The translations under genes and the position numbers were made by a program. DNA of 64,000 nt, from the NCBI GenBank assembly GCA_000231825.2, contig JH720343.1:61222-125221 (forward strand), in the 5' to 3' direction. Below, piece by piece: positions 47,277-60,756 of the stretch (its first letter is position 1; the number at the start of each line of letters is the position of its first letter). The notes below the pieces were generated by a model. The model searched no databases. It had not been told where the DNA came from and worked only from the letters and a program-made list of their open reading frames with translations. This DNA is from Tetrahymena elliotti 4EA (taxonomy: Eukaryota; Ciliophora; Oligohymenophorea; Hymenostomatida; Tetrahymenidae).

Positions 47277-50200
47277 ATGATTTATAACAAATAATTTCAG
47301 CATGGAAAAGTATTGGAATAGAGCTCGAATGTTAATGTTTCTAGATCATTTCTGACTTCCAGAGTTATGGGCATGAATTAATCCTAATAAAAACTCAAGA
47401 AAAAATAATAGAATCAACTTGAAAAAGAATACATTAGATATGGTTAAGTGATTTAATTATGTGGTATTGCTGATGAATCAACATCTGGATTTCTTTATAG
47501 CAAGGGGTATGAAATTATGTTTAAAAATATCTTTATATTAATTTATCATAATTATCAAATTAAAATGGTTTTAAATTATAAAGCTGGTCAAACACTAATG
47601 TGAATTTCATCAAAACAGATAATATGGAAAATAATAATTGTACAAGAGAGAGCTTATTCAGAATCTTACCAAGGGGATAATTTTACATACATGATTAATA
47701 TTAGAAGGCTTCAAAGTAAGCAAATTTATTTTTAAATAAATGAATTTAAGCAAATAGATTCACTAATAAATTTAATGAATAAATAAACATTTTTGAGAAC
47801 TGATTAACATCATATCTAATCAATCCTCTTAATTTGCTAAACTAACTTATATTATATTTGTTTATAGAGAAGAAAAAAAAATTCTATAGAGTCGAAAGCA
47901 AAGAGAACACAAACATTATAATAACATAGTCAAATTAATGAATGGTACTGAAGTATATTTTGGTAGTGAAATAATATTGCAACATCTAGATACGAATGAT
48001 TATTTATGCGGGACTCATGATTGTCCTTAAAATCCTCCAGATTCTTTCAAACTTAAATTAAGACCTTCTTTGAATAGTATGACACTATTTAAGATTGTTC
48101 CTATGAATTTATTCAATATTGAGGGAGATAGGATACAATAGAGATAAGAATTCTTTTTACAGCATGTAAAGACTGGGTACTTCATTAATAGAGTACTTCT
48201 TGATAGCACAGAAAAAAAATTCTAAAAAGAAATGACTAAATAAACTCTTTATTATCAAAAAAGAGGGATTTTGTAAATAAAACTTCCACAAACTATTAAA
48301 AATGGCTAATAGAGATGCATTCTAACTACTTAATGTGAGACTATTTGGTAATTCAACTAAATATTTGATTATGTAAGAAATTTCATTTAATTTAATAAAA
48401 TAAAATAAAAAATTAAAAAATATAAAAATTATTTAGGATTATTCTGAGGATAATGAAGATATATTTAATTATGATCTAGTTTAAATTATTCATAATAGAA
48501 ATAATGGGATATTTTCTAAAAGTGATACAAGCAACAATCTTGTTCTAAAAGAGTAAGATTAGAGTATGTCTATGCCATTATATGATTCTATTTTTGAGAT
48601 ACTAAAGTCTGATGATAATTCAGATAATTAAGATTTTATATCTTTAAGATACATTACTTCAGGATAACTTGTTACTATTTAAGAAACAAGCTCACTTAAG
48701 TCCAATTAAAATAATTTTTCAAACAAATAAAGTATTCCTTTAACATTTTCAAAACCTTCTCCAAAAAAAGAAGGTGAATAAATAAATAACTTCAATCAAA
48801 AAAATTCCTTTATCCAGAAATTAGAAAGTAGTTATTTGAATGGGCAAGATGAAAGTGAGCCTAATATAAACACTTCCTTATTGATTTAACATGCTTATCA
48901 CAGAGATAGTTAAACTGGATAGCAATTAATTGGCTAATCTGGTAGATTTAGATCTTAGCCATAGTAAGAAGAATAAATTAAGCATCCTAATTTTCTAAAA
49001 AATTATTCAAACATACATGAAGAAAACAGTGAAGATGAGGATGAATAATAGTCTTAAAATTAATCTAATTTTAAAGCAAGATTTTCAAATTAATCGACTG
49101 ATTCTCAATAGCAATAAAACATGTTTTACTCAGTATTAAATAAGTAAAAATAAAAAAGGTTATCGAATACTTCATTTGTTAAAAATGAAGTCAGCATGAC
49201 TTTTATGTAAAACGAGCAGCCAGAAAATTGTGAGTTTTAGTTTGTTTTAGAAGAATTTGATAGTTAAAAATTAAAAGAAAATTATTAAATACAGATAAGA
49301 TAAATTAGAAACAACTAAATAACTAATGAAAACAACAATTAAAAAGAAGATGAAGATAATTTTGAAGTAGGAGAAGAAAAAGGTTTAATTATGAAAAAAT
49401 CACCATGCTTTATTAAATTTATTAAAAGAGATTATGAATGTATTGATTTTTAGAATAATGAAATCAATTCAAGTGCTTAGGTTTAGCAGTAATCACAAAA
49501 TCAAATATTTGCTATTAGTTTCCATAAAAAAACATTAATTTAGCGTAGATCTTCTTTCCACCTCTACTAGAATTTAAATTTTTTAGAATAAAAATCTCCT
49601 GAAAAAATAAATTATGTTATGAAGGATTCATAGGTAGGTAAATCTACTCTTAAATTTACTGAAAGTATGGACGAAATGACAGAAAGCTAATAATAATAGC
49701 TTGGTGCTTTTTATTTTGAAAACAAAATAGGTTTTGATAAATAAATCAGTAGGAGTGGATTTAGAATCGTAAAAGTTTAGTCAAATTTAAAAAGAATTAT
49801 ACTTGAGGCTTTATCAACCTAAGAATAAATCCATAAATTAAATTGTGTTCTCAATAGCTCGATAGAATTGGATAAGATAATAGAGAATATGTCTATTAAG
49901 AGTATTAAGTAAACAATTAAATGCATCAAGTAAATGGGCTCTCTTTTATCTGATGATAATGATTTACTTGAAAATGGATTAGGAATGTACTGTAATAACC
50001 CTACACAGCTCTCTATTGCAATATCGAAGCAAGAGGAAATATCAGAAAGTTAATTAGAAGAATAAAATTATAGTACTCTTGATGAAAAAGGTGCTGCAAG
50101 CAATTATAATGAATAAATAAGTGAGAATATTAGACAAGTGTAAAATATTTTAGTTGACACTAAACTTATGTATTTAGTAGTCTTTCTAATCAACTCACTT

Positions 50201-53200
50201 ACTTATAAATATAATTTTATTTAGCTGACTAAAGAAAAAGATAAATAATTATCTTCTTATCTTAATTAGTTGCTTTAATAATGCTATGAGTTATTAAGAT
50301 AGATCATTCAAGATAATTAAAAGGCCAAATTTTTAATTTGTCAATACTTGGAAATATTCATTAAGAATGCATTTGATAATGAAGATGAGGAAGTAATTTA
50401 AAACTTCTTGAAAGAGTTATTCCAAGATAATTAAATGATTATCTAAGATTTAATTACTCCACACTACATATAAAATATAATACATTTCATTTATACTAAA
50501 GAATAGCCTCATCCTATTCATTGTATTATTTTATCTGCCTTAACTTAATGTAATGATTAAGCTGTAGCATAAAATTAACAATGTATCATTAAATATTTCT
50601 TTCAAAATCTCTAAAATTAAGTATTTCACTTTACCTTTGAGAGAGACTAAATAATCTACAAAGTAAACAAAAAAGGAGACTGTCAAGTCACAAAACTTAA
50701 AATCATAAACTTTTTATAAAATTCATTAGATAAATAACAAGAAAATTTATATCTATATTTTATAAAATATATTGAACTACTATCAAATATTTGTTTTGGA
50801 AGAAATAAGATAGGCATTGATTTCGTACGTTAATTAATTACAGTTGATCAAGTGCTTCTATTCCTAGACACCTAAAAACATTCAATAATTAACACTGATA
50901 TTATAGGTAAAATCTAAAGTTCGATGCTAAAGCTTTTGTAGAATACCTTCCTAGAAAGTTACTAGCTCTTTGAAGTAAATTATTATTCATTTATTATCAA
51001 AATTATATTTTAAATTTTCATCCTTTAATTTCAATATTTTGCTTGAAATATAATATGAAAAAAAAAAAAATTTTTTAATTTTAATCTTTAAGATTGTTTA
51101 AAGATTTGAGATAAAATTGGTTTTTAATTTAATGAAAAAAAAATTTTCTGTGTTTCTAGATAAATTTGATTTTTTATTTTTGTGAATAAAGATTCTTAAA
51201 ATCTTGATGATAAAAGTCTTTTTTTGTTTTAATTAAATAAATATAAATTCAATCCTAACTTATACTATTAAAAAAAAGATACAAAAAATATAGAAAGCTA
51301 GAAATTGGAATGAAATAAAACTTGATGCTAATAAAAATTGTTAGAATGCTTAGTATTTAAAAGAAATAAAAGGTGCTATTGATTACATAAATAATTTTTT
51401 TACAAATTTTAACCCTAATAGCTTCACTAATACTATATTCTTAACTTAGATGCTTGAAGTCTATAAGTAATTTTATTAAAGATAATTTTTCTTATTCATG
51501 AATTTTTTTAGAAAAACAATAGATTTGGGTATTTAGTAGGGAGCAAAAATTATTTAGGTAATCGAAAGAATGATTGATATATTTGAGAAAATTAGTAGCA
51601 AATAAAGAGATAAACGTAAGTTGATTTTATTCATCTATTAAATAACAAAATAAATTTTTTAAAAGAAACACAAGATTTATGCTAGTAATAGAAATGGGTA
51701 ATAGCTTCTATTTTAAAAGAGTGCTTTGGTAAGTTTTATTTGCAATTGTAATTATTTAACCAATTTTTTTATTGATCTAGATTTGAAACTAAACTAAAAC
51801 ATATCAAAAGTTCTAGTAAAATTTAAAATATAATATGAAAGCAACATCTTAGAAAACTCTCCTTCAAAATAAAGTTAATAAATTGACAGATTAGATAAAA
51901 AAAGGTATCTAAAGGAGTAAACAAATTTTATACTAAATTATGAAATGATTTATAAATTTTCATAAAAAATAGAATTTCAGAGTAATGGAAGGAATTCATA
52001 AATATTAAGCCTTCACCAGAAGTCGAAAGAGTTGAATAGACTTTGATTTAGTAGCTTATAAAATTATAAAACTCTACAGTTTTTAACATCTTACTTTATC
52101 TCTTGTAGAGAATATTTTCAAAAAAGAGAGAATTGTTTGAGAATTTATAAAAGGTTGTCATGTATCAAAAGGGTGATGCATTAGAAATTTCTGACAAAAT
52201 TTTATAAAATAGATACTTGTTTTAGCTTTTAAATGAACCTAACTTTAGATATTCTCTCTTCAATTTTTAGAAGACTACTAGCTCATAGGTTTCATAAAAT
52301 AGTCAATTGTAAAGCTAAAAACTTTAGAATAATAATTAAATTGAATCCATCAATAATTCTAAACATTTTTCCGCTTATTCTCACGAGAAACAAGATTAAA
52401 AAAAGGGTATTGTTTCAAAATAGCTTGAAGATCTTCAACTCAAATAAATTAAGTCTAATTATTAATCTGAAGAAGATAATAACTCTGATAGAGTTGATAA
52501 AGAATTTGGTAGAAAAGTGGAATCAAGCAGAACCTTAGAAAATGATAGCTCACCTAAAACACATTAAATAACCTTAAGCACTAAAGAAGAATTTAATTTC
52601 ATTAATGATTTTATAAGTAAAAGCAATAAGGATAATTTAGAAAAAATTTAGTAGAGTTAAGCTTGTAATGAAGAAAAAAATATTGTATTTAATTTATTGA
52701 CTGGGGGAGATGAAAGTATGGCAGATAGTAGTAACTTAAATAATTTTCCTAATCCAATGCTCTCTTCACCAACTTAATCAAATAATTCTCCTTGCTAAAA
52801 TATCAATGATATTGATTTAAAAGATTAAAAAAATAAGCTTAATACCTCAGTTTAAGATCATAAAAGTAATTTCTATCAAAGTGCTCTTCCTCATCTGCAG
52901 GAATCGGTTGAAGGAAATTTTGGTTTAAGTGGTTTAATAAAAAAAAGGAGTTCTTTTGAAGAAGACGAAGAAGGTAATGAAGATAATATTTCATTTCATT
53001 CAGAAAATCCTGATAATTAAGCTGAAAGCAAGTCTTAAAATGACTAGATAAATCCTTTTGATGAGATAAAAGAAATTGATTAAAATCACTTTGAATTATT
53101 AATAAATTTTATTAATACACTTTCGTATTCAATGAAAGTAAATAACAATTTAATTTAACTCAATTTTAAAAGTTAAAAACAAATTACAGAATAAGAATTT

Positions 53201-56200
53201 TCATAAATATGCATCAATTTTATCTCTGAAAGGGATGATCACAATTTACTCATATAGAATTTAATTAGATCTTATGATTTGCATTTGATATTATTGAAGG
53301 TAATTTTTATTTTTTAAAATTTGAAATTCTATAAATATTTTTTTAATACAGTTCTTGAATGATACTTAATATGAAAGAAAAAAAGATTAAGTTAATCTTA
53401 AAACCTTGCTGACTTCTATTTACTAATTTTTCACTTTAATGATATGGAACAATAATGAGGCAAAAATAGATTTATATACAATAAAAAATATTGCTGTTAA
53501 TCACTTGATTTTAAATGTTGGATCTATAGAGTTTCTTAAAGAGTTATATAACAACTCAAAGCAGCTATTATTTAATTAGTCAGAAATAATTTATATCAGT
53601 TAATCGATATTGAGGACTGCATTCTTTACATAGATTCAGTTTTATAAAGCAAAGCTAATCTATTTTTTGAGAACACTCCTAGTTTAAAATGATAAACCAA
53701 TTAAAGATAACTAAGAAATAGTTTTTAGTGAAATTTAGAAATTTTAAGATCTCAAGATTTTTGATCCTGAAAATTTGGAGTAAATCATACAATAAAGAAT
53801 TGAAGAATATTCAAATAATTTGAAAAAAAGTTTTTAGTCTAAATTGTTAGTAATAGACTGTGAAATTATGACTTTAATGGCTATGTTTTCGCTCTATTCT
53901 ATGTTAGTTGAGGGTCCTAATATAATTTTAAGGAAAAAATTTAATAGAATTCATCCTTTTAAACTATTAATAAAACTGTTATAGAAAAGCTCTGAATGTA
54001 TACCTTTAAAGAAAGAAATTCGTAGTTACTTAAACAGAGCTTATTATAGTTAATAATATGTAGCTGTAAAAAAGTATGCCCTCATCCATTATCCATAAAT
54101 TACTAAAAAGAGAAATTTATTAAAATAAAGTTCATATCAAGAACTTTCTTTAGTCTCAAAGAAAAGCTCATCATTTTAGTAAATTAGTCAAGATTAGTCA
54201 AAGTAAATTAAAAATGACATCAATCGAAATGATAGCCTTTAAAATGATTGTTTAGCTAAAGATAATATGTTAACTAAACAAAATAAAATTTTACGCCTCT
54301 TGAAGCACACTTTATCTTACTTGAAGTTTGATTCACATAAGGCAAAACTATACATATCTATTAAATTCTCTAAATTTATGGATAAATTAGTTTAGGGATA
54401 TTAAGAAAGAAAAAGAAATAGTACTGATGTTCAATAGATCATTTCAGAAATTCAATAAATAAAAAATTAGAAATAGCTAAAAGAGGAAGACAAATATTAC
54501 TTATCTGCAGCTGAAATATTCTTATAACCTTCTTTTAAAATTTGGAGTGTTAACGACATCTTGGACTTTTTGATAGATAAATACATAAAATATAATGAAA
54601 GAAAAAAATCTTAAATTGAGAATCAGTAGCAAACATCTTTTTAGAATATCGAAATAAGAGATCTTAAAGAATTACCACTAGAAACTTTAAACACAGAAAT
54701 CTCAGGTATCTTTGATAAAAGCGATAATTGCAGTTTAGACTTAAATGATTACTAAAACAATGAGGAATAAAATAATGAAGAAGATGACTCTTATGAAAGC
54801 GATGAGAGCTTTGAAGGGGAAAATGAAGATTCTTATATAAATAGTTAGCAAAAAATAAATATCAATAGAAAGAAATAATAAATGAAAGACAAATTAAAGA
54901 ATATGAATGAAGAAGAAGACGAAGAGGTCTTTTAAAATATCATGATCAATCGATAAAAAAGAATATAAGCAAATGTTAAAAATTTCATCAGATAAAATAA
55001 GTCTTTGTTTAAAAATGATATTCTCTAAAATAGCAATAAAAATGATCTAAATGAGAATTAAAGCATGCTTAAAGATTCAAGTGCCGTCAATTTCGTTATA
55101 TAAGATCTATAAAATATTCAAGTCGATCTAGAATAGTATTTAGAATATAAATCAAACCCAAGTAAATATGATGAGATCTAGATAGATAATTACATTAGAT
55201 TTAAGCACTTACAGTCTTACATACTACTAAATTTCAAAGAAGTTGTTTACACCCTTGGATTTATTTTTAAAAATTAATATTTATTAAGCAAAAAACTCAA
55301 ACCTGCTCTTAAAGACTAATCCAGTACATTAAGAATTACTCTACGTAGAATACACTCTTTGTTAAAATAAATAAGCGAAAAAGATTAATACTATCAAATT
55401 ATTATTGAAGAAACTTGCAAATTAATTTCTGATTTCACTCCAGAAGATAATTTAGCATAAAAAAAATAAAATATTCAAAGATCTAGTTTTATAAATATCA
55501 AAATAACAGAGAGTTTGTAATATTATTTCTTGATTTAAAAATTCATTTTTTAATTCATCAATTAATTTTAATAGGAGAGGAACAAAAAGCAACAATTCAC
55601 CTGCTAGTAACAATAATATCTGTGATTCTAAATTAGATAGGAGATAATAATTCTTAAGTAATGCAAAATAATAGTTAACAATAGAGGAGATATAAGGAAA
55701 TGTTAGCAAAAAAGAAAGAGAACCTAACAAATATAAATCAAAATTTATGGCCTAAATTGGCTAATAGCAAAAAGAAATTAATACTAAAATTAAAGAAAAT
55801 GAAATTAATGATAAATTTAATAATCTCTATATTAAAATTTTGTAGCAATTAAATTTCTCATCACAGTTCTAGGATTTCTTACAAAAGTAATAAATGATTT
55901 AACTAATATTTTGATTATTCAAATTTATTTCTATTTAAAGAGAAAATTAGAGGATATTTGATGTCTTGTAAAATATTCCAAAACGTAGCTCTTAGCTAAA
56001 AATAACTAATGGAGATGATGAGAACAATTTGTTTGTATCTGCAGAAACAATTAGTCAGAATAATTTGATATAAAGTTTATTCGATGTAGCTTTATCTCAT
56101 CAAGATCTACCAGATGATTTACATGTGTTCTATCTAAATATTCTAGTTGGCATGGTGAAAAGATAAAACAAAGCTACTTAAAATTCTAACCAATAAAAAG

Positions 56201-59122
56201 ATGTAAAAAAATTTTTTAGACTTAAAAAATTAATCAAAAAATAATTAATATAGGATTTAGAAGTTGATTAATGGAAAACAGAGCACTGGATTGATAATAA
56301 AAATGAGATCATTCAAATTTAAAAGTAATTAAGAATGTATGGAGGTATTAGACTTTTATGCAATCTGCTCTAGTAATAAAATTTAGAACAGAGATTAAGT
56401 TTAGTTTCACATACATTGCTCTATGGAATGACTCTTATGCTTGGTGGAAATTAAAAGACACAAAAAGGCTTTATTACTTTATTAATTAGAGATACTCAAA
56501 ACACAATATTAATTAATATTGCTGCATTAATTTAAAAGATAGGTAAAATTGCATATAGATTTTCGAAAGAATCAAACTATCAAAAAAGATACATTGATAG
56601 TTATAACTATTTCGATCCTGATAGCTAATAAATCATAAGAAAGAATACTTGCCTACCAGATGATTACTAAGAAGAACAAAAAATGGAGTTGTGCTTTTTA
56701 GTTTTATAAAGAATTTTCTAATTTCTTAAATTATGTGTTGTCAATAATATTGAAATGAAGAACTACCTCAGATGCTAAACATTTATAAATAAAAGACAAA
56801 AGCTTAATTCCATTAACTTTGTTAAAGTTGCATGTGATACAAACCAATAATTTTCAAAGGTTTTGAAAAAAGTAAACTTGATTAATTGTAATTAAGTAAT
56901 TACAAAATTTTATTTATTTCTATTTTAAAATAGGAAACTCATGAAGTGTGCAATTATATTGCTGATTTTGTTACTGAGATGGTTAAAGTTCCTTGTACAT
57001 TAAACTAAATATCTCTAAGTTAAACTTCCTACTTTGAGGATATTTGTCTGTTACCTTAGCTGATAAATGTAAAAGAATATTTTAGAAAATCTTAAGTTAA
57101 TGAATTTTTTTTTAGAAACAAAGAGAGTTCCAAAAGCAAAACTACTTTAACTAGTAAATTGACAGTGCTGAGAAAAAGGAGTAAGAAGATGAATTGCATA
57201 CCCTTTACTCTAAGGTAAAAATGTTAAATCTTATACTATATATTTTAAATGAATTTTATTTTTGAAAATTTTAATAGATACTTTAATGTATAATCGTTGT
57301 GTTAGAAGGAGATGATGTTTAAATCTATGATGAAATTTTAAGCAAAGTCCCACTGGAATTTCTTCAGATTATATTTAACTAATATATAAAACTCATAAAA
57401 ATTTAATCTTTAAGTGAAATTCGATATGATTTGGAATAAGAAATTTAAAATTTCTAGTCTCAGCCTCAGTCTCAAGAGGAAAAACAGAAAATCTTAGAAA
57501 ATCTTCAAAACGAAATTAAAAGTAGTCAAATAAACCAACTTAAGAAAGCTCTTAAAGAGAGGATTGTAAATGGAAACTACAATCAAGAGATAAAAAATAT
57601 CTTTTAAGTATTAATCATAGTAAAAATATTTTCTTAATATGACTAAACAATTTCATAGCACTTTAAGGCTTTGGTCACATTTGAATACTATTAAATAGTT
57701 GAATATCTAGATTAACAGATTCTTAGTATATCCATAGTAGATTAGTAAAAATATAAAAATGTATTCTTTGTGGATGAACCTTTATTCTCTTATTTATCAC
57801 AAGAAACAAAAAAATTAATCATGAAAAAAGTTAATCGTGACACCCAAAGAGATAAGCTTATTGATCTGATAAATTATTCTTTGGAGACTATCCCAAATGA
57901 AATGGAATATAATTATTACTTAGGCCAAAAGGCGATACCAATGACCTATGAGACAATCAAAATCATTTAAACAGTTATTGCATACTATGGAATTTTCATT
58001 AATATACTTATGGCTTTCACTGCTGCTGTTTAAATTAACAAGCATAGTGGAATAAGGTTGTATTTCGAAAGTGATTTTCCTCTATTTAATTTAGAATTCC
58101 TGATATTCATATTCTTCCTTCTTGTAATTACATTCACAGTTTTTACAGCTATGAACTAAGTACCTCCTAAAATAGATCTTCCTTTAGAGTTAGTTGATAA
58201 AGATAGCAAATAATAAAATAGCACTATAATGTAATATTTTAAGTTAATTAAATATAAAATTCAAACGAATAAATTATTTCTGTTATACAAATATAATGAA
58301 ATATCTTACTTAATCATGCTGATTGTAAGTTCTTTCTTATCTTTGATAATTCATCCTAAATTCATAGTTCTCAGTCTTCCTTACTCTGTGGTAAACTTAA
58401 TTTATATCATTATAATTAAATAAACATATTTTTCTTTTAAAAAAGAGTAAACTGAAATATGTTAAAGGAGTCGCAGAGAATCTTTACTTGGCTATCTTTA
58501 TGAAAAGAAGAGAGCTGATTTTGATATGCTTTTTAGGAATTATATTCTTATATATCTTTAGTGTGCTCTCTTTCAATAACTATTATCTTGAAGTTTATAG
58601 TGAGGAAGCATTAGAAAATGAACCATAAAATAAATGCTCCACTTTACTTTAATGTATGATCACTCTTATATTGTCAGGTGTCGTGGGTAACAATATGTCA
58701 GATTGGGAGCTTTCAACATTCTTCTCAGATACACTTTACTTTATATTTATGTCTATCTTATTTACTAATATTATTACTGGTATCATGACTGATACTTTTG
58801 CTGAGTTGAGAGACTAAATTCATTTCAGAGAGAATGATAAAAGAAATAAATGTTATATTTGTGGTGTTGAAAAACTGATTGTAATTTTTCCTTGAAATTG
58901 TATATTTTTAACTTATATTCTTATTAAAAGCTTGAAAATCAAGGAGAGCCATTTGATTAGCACATACAGTTCCATGATGTTTGGAAATATTCTTATTATA
59001 TTTATACTATAAACTAGAAAAACGAAGAATAGAACACTGGAATAGAGCTTTAAATTAAAAAAATGATATCAAAAGAAGATTTATCTTGGTTGCCAGTTTA
59101 TTCAGAAGAAAATTCATAATGA
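47277..59122 (+). CDS. IP3-receptor / ryanodine-receptor family calcium channel
   Basis: A very large channel gene (about 11.8 kb, estimated over 3,000 residues) for an intracellular Ca2+ release channel. The start chosen is 47277 (MIYNKQFQHGKVLEQSSNVN), in frame with IRYGQVIQLCGIADESTSGF, the IP3R N-terminal domain opening. Next come MIR-type repeats (NGTEVYFGSEIILQHLDTND, YLCGTHDCP...). A long disordered Ser/Asn/Gln/Glu insert follows (about 48450-49650). An RIH domain is shown by FIKYIELLSNICFGRNKIGI near 50800. Helical solenoid sequence with an acidic insert (54760-54850) follows, then an RIH-associated domain: LVLQRIFQFLKLCVVNNIEM, KNYLRCQ and FVTEMVKVPCTLNQISLSQ. The six-TM pore region starts near 57970. 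The pore is LILSGVVGNNMSD, the last helix FTNIITGIMTDTFAELRDQ, and the C-terminal zinc motif CYICGVEKL...HIQFHDVWKYSY. Short introns throughout; stretch 51000-51330 is poorly resolved. In ciliates such channels act at the contractile vacuole or alveolar stores. Confidence 0.9.
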
Positions 59123-59499
59123 TTAAGATTAATAAAGTTACGTATTTATACAAAAACCCTGATAATTTTTATAAAATTTATGTTCAAACATAAAGTAAAC
59201 ACTTTTCTAATAAATTTTTTAAAACTAATTTTTCTTTTCCTCAGATATTCTAATTTCTAAATTTCTGAAAACGTACATAAATATAGCATATTTTTTTTAT
59301 TAGAGTTTTCAAAAGCAAGAACACAATTCAGATTTCTTCTTTTCTTTATATTTTTTCTTATTCTTTATCTTATTATTAATTGTAAGATTAATCATTTTTA
59401 AATTAGCAATTTTACTGCAAGATAACTTTAGACATTCATTTAATGATTGTTAAAGTGTTAATCACAGTGAGTAGATTTATAGTTAATTTAGAATGGCTA
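59123..59499. other. Intergenic region between convergent genes
   Basis: The 3' flanks of the channel gene and of the zinc-finger gene; AT-rich, nothing else visible. Confidence 0.6.
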
Positions 59500-60756
59500 T
59501 CAAGATTAGTGAGCTATATCTTCAATCTCGTCAAATGATTCAGTTGTAAATGCATCTATTAAAGTGACTTAATCATTTTTAGATACTAATCCAATGTAAA
59601 TCCTTAATTTTTCTCCACTAATTAAATTTTATTTATATTTTTAATCTAATCCTACTTTATATTAATAATTAGGAAAATCCAATACTTCTAAAATTTAATT
59701 CTATTTTGAAACCCTCATTTCAAGTATATTTTGTTATGATAATTTTAGTTAAATTTCTATTAATTATTTTTAAATACCATAATTACCTCGATTAATTATT
59801 TAATTTCCACTATTTTTTAAATCGCAAGTTAAGAAGTCAAATAAACCACCATTAATATTTATATTTTTATCTTTCATTAATCCGATATAACTACACTCGT
59901 CATTCAAATGATCTATTTTAAATCTGAATATCTAATAACATTTGTATCTAAAATTAAGTCAGATACTGTATTTTTAATAAATCCATCACTATTAATTATT
60001 TTTACAGAATATTAATTCATTAAATGATATTTCTTATTAGTTCCAACTATTTTGGAAATAAATTTTTCAAGTTTAACATCTAATTTTTAATAATTTGGTT
60101 TTTATTATTTATCAATTATTTATGGCTATGTTTCAAATAATTATATAATTGAAATACTATCTAGAATAGATTAACATATATATTGAACTTTTTAATCATT
60201 AAATGTAGTATTATTAGAACTTACAAGGTCATATATCTCTTAAGCATTCTAATTAGCTTATATTAATTTCATTAATTTGTTATATTCTTCTTCCTTTTAT
60301 ATATTATTTATACTTACTATTATCTAATAAAAGGGATTTCAAATCTTAATATGAGATAACTTTTAATATTTCAAAAGAGCATCTTGCTTTTTTGTAATTA
60401 TTTCTTGAGCTTTTAACATCATTTTTTTATGTTAAAAATCTATTAAATTATTAACTGATTGTTTAAAATTCTAAAATAATTAATCTATTTATCATTATAA
60501 AAATTAGTTCAGCAAAAATATTAAACTATTTACTATATTTACTAGGAGGCCATTTTGGATTTATTTCATTATCATTAAAATTAATTATTTGATCTATTGC
60601 CAAAAAGTCTTAAATATTAAATGTTTGATCTTCAATAAGGCAGGATGGGCAGTAAAAATTAGGCTTTGATTTGTCCAAGTTATAAATTCTTAAAAATTCT
60701 AAATTACTTTTTGGGTGTTTCACACATTTTTACTTAAATTGTTAAACTTATTCCAT
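59500..60756 (-). CDS. Zinc-finger protein of a ciliate-expanded family
   Basis: Start at 60756 (MEQVQQFKQKCVKHPKSNLE), TGA at 59500. Near the N-terminus is a compact zinc-binding motif, C-x2-H in KCVKHPKS, then C-x2-C in PNFYCPSCLIEDQTF, similar to a B-box or treble-clef finger. A helical, Lys/Gln-rich middle follows (FKQSVNNLIDFQHKKMMLKA, QEIITKKQDALLKYQKLSHI, EEEYNKLMKLIQANQNAQEI), and then a beta-rich C-terminal part (KYHLMNQYSVKIINSDGFIK, NININGGLFDFLTCDLKNSG, GEKLRIYIGLVSKNDQVTLI). The zinc finger-coiled coil-beta domain layout resembles TRIM-like proteins. From memory, Tetrahymena has many such genes. The introns around 60310-60500 are not precisely placed. The role is unknown; ubiquitin-related function would be speculation. 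Confidence 0.7.

Noticed and set aside
47302..47355. Alternative start of the channel gene (MEKYWNRARMLMFLDHF)
   Set aside because: This frame stops at a TGA after 17 codons; the frame from 47277 is the one that continues into the receptor sequence.
52233..52538. Standard-code frame of 101 codons inside the channel gene
   Set aside because: It overlaps solenoid exons of the channel gene. It is rich in Leu/Ile/Lys from AT bias and has no independent start context.
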